The notes under the pieces are model-generated. The model did not search any database. It saw nothing but the letters and a program-made list of their open reading frames with translations, and was not told the DNA's origin. From positions 1 through 5,664 of the forward strand of contig JAQGKB010000332.1 in NCBI GenBank assembly GCA_028290345.1: a stretch of DNA of 5,664 bases. Reading direction: 5' to 3'. The first letter of the stretch is position 1. The number at the start of each line of letters is the position of its first letter. The translations under genes and the position numbers were made by a program. The DNA is from Hyphomicrobiales bacterium. GTDB taxonomy: Bacteria > Pseudomonadota > Alphaproteobacteria > Rhizobiales > Devosiaceae. Shown one piece after another: positions 4,863-5,664 of this stretch.

Positions 4863-5664
4863 CCTGAGCTTCGTCTGGGCCGCCCTGATCGCGTTCGCGG
4901 TGCTCGCCTATGTGCTGCTCGACGGGTTCGATCTCGGGGTGGGTATCCTGTTCCCGTTCTTTCCCGAGCAGCGCGACCGCAACGTCATGACCAACACGCT
5001 CGCCCCGTTCTGGGATGGCAACGAGACCTGGCTGGTGCTGGGCGGCGGCGGGCTGATGGCGGTCTTCCCGCTCGCCTACGCCATCATCTTTCCAGCGCTC
5101 TATATTCCCATCATCCTGATGCTGCTCGGGCTGATCTTCCGCGGCGTGTCGTTCGAATTCCGCTTCCGCACCGAACGCGGCCGCATCTACTGGGACTGGG
5201 GCTTTGCCATCGGCTCGACCGTCGCCGGCTTCACGCAGGGGGTCGCTCTGGGCGCGCTGGTGCAGGGCGTCAAGATCGCCAATCGAAGCTATGCCGGCGG
5301 CTGGTGGGACTGGCTGACGCCATTCAGCATCCTGACCGGCATTGCAGTCGTCGTCGGCTACACGCTGCTGGGGGCCACCTGGCTCAACCTCAAGACGCTC
5401 GGCGACCTCGAAACCCGCTCCCGCCGTATGGCGGAGATCGCCGGCATCGCCCTGCTGGTGCTGATCGGCATCGTCAGCCTCTGGACGCCGTTCATCAACC
5501 CGGTCTATTTCCAGCGCTGGTTCGCCTTCCCAACAGCAATCTTTTCGGTGATCGTGCCGGTGCTGCTGGCCATCTGCGCCTGGCTCTTGTGGAACGGGCT
5601 GCGCGGCGGCAAGCACCTGCAGCCCTTCCTCGCCAGCCTCGCCATCTTCGCGCTCTGCTATGCC
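4852..5664 (+). CDS. cioB: Cytochrome bd-type quinol oxidase subunit II, partial
   Basis: The window ends inside this gene: 271 codons are present, without a stop, of an expected 330-380. The protein is the second transmembrane subunit that pairs with CioA. Family landmarks are visible: DGFDLGVG (24-31, matching DGFDMGVG of E. coli CydB), FWDGNETW (53-60, with the conserved Trp-Asp-Gly-Asn), and the hydrophobic helix series through GVALGALVQGV and TLLGATWLNLKT. The ATG at 4852 lies 6 bases after GGAGG (4841-4845) and overlaps the last 11 bases of cioA, so the two are translationally coupled and made in matched amounts. A minus-strand frame through 4810-5616 is a shadow. The C-terminus and any small CydX-type third subunit would lie beyond the right edge. 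Confidence 0.94.
   Translation, partial: MPIDLSFVWAALIAFAVLAYVLLDGFDLGVGILFPFFPEQRDRNVMTNTLAPFWDGNETWLVLGGGGLMAVFPLAYAIIFPALYIPIILMLLGLIFRGVSFEFRFRTERGRIYWDWGFAIGSTVAGFTQGVALGALVQGVKIANRSYAGGWWDWLTPFSILTGIAVVVGYTLLGATWLNLKTLGDLETRSRRMAEIAGIALLVLIGIVSLWTPFINPVYFQRWFAFPTAIFSVIVPVLLAICAWLLWNGLRGGKHLQPFLASLAIFALCYA

Noticed and set aside
3579..5616. Minus-strand frames opposite cioA and cioB
   Set aside because: They are rich in Gln, Asp, Glu and Arg and lie exactly opposite conserved membrane-protein codons, the usual shadow of high-GC third-position bias.

Overview
The window is high-GC DNA whose gene content and intergenic repeats point to an alphaproteobacterium of the Hyphomicrobiales (rhizobial type, e.g. 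Mesorhizobium or Bradyrhizobium relatives). The evidence is a quinol oxidase of the short-Q-loop (CIO) class, a small exported Cys/Trp-module protein of a kind I associate with rhizobia, and G/C-rich CCCTCCCC...GGGGAGGG palindromes common between genes in that order. The placement is inferred from sequence style; there is no rRNA here to confirm it.

Layout. Positions 1-328 hold no convincing gene, only an AT-richer stretch and two short palindromic repeats. Next come rsmJ (16S rRNA guanine methyltransferase, minus, 329-1003), and, divergently, a small secreted protein with two copies of a Cys-Tyr-Trp-Cys module (plus, 1164-1691). This converges on a class I SAM methyltransferase (minus, 1739-2551), with a hairpin between the two stops. 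Divergent from the methyltransferase is a 66-residue FlbD-like hypothetical protein (plus, 2690-2890). A 112-bp inverted-repeat element (2917-3028) then separates it from a convergent 80-residue YdeI/OmpD-associated (OmdA) domain protein (minus, 3067-3309). Finally cioA (plus, 3450-4862) and cioB (plus, from 4852, cut by the window edge) form an operon with overlapping reading frames.

How the genes work together. Only cioAB form a clear functional unit: the two subunits of a cytochrome bd-type, probably cyanide-insensitive, quinol oxidase that passes electrons from ubiquinol to O2. The other five genes look like independent single-gene units, arranged alternately divergent and convergent, with no evident shared pathway. 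I found no phage, transposase, CRISPR, tRNA or toxin-antitoxin signature and no convincing new multi-gene system. The most distinctive non-coding feature is the near-perfect 36-bp inverted repeat with nested hairpins, and the diverged single arm of it near the left edge.
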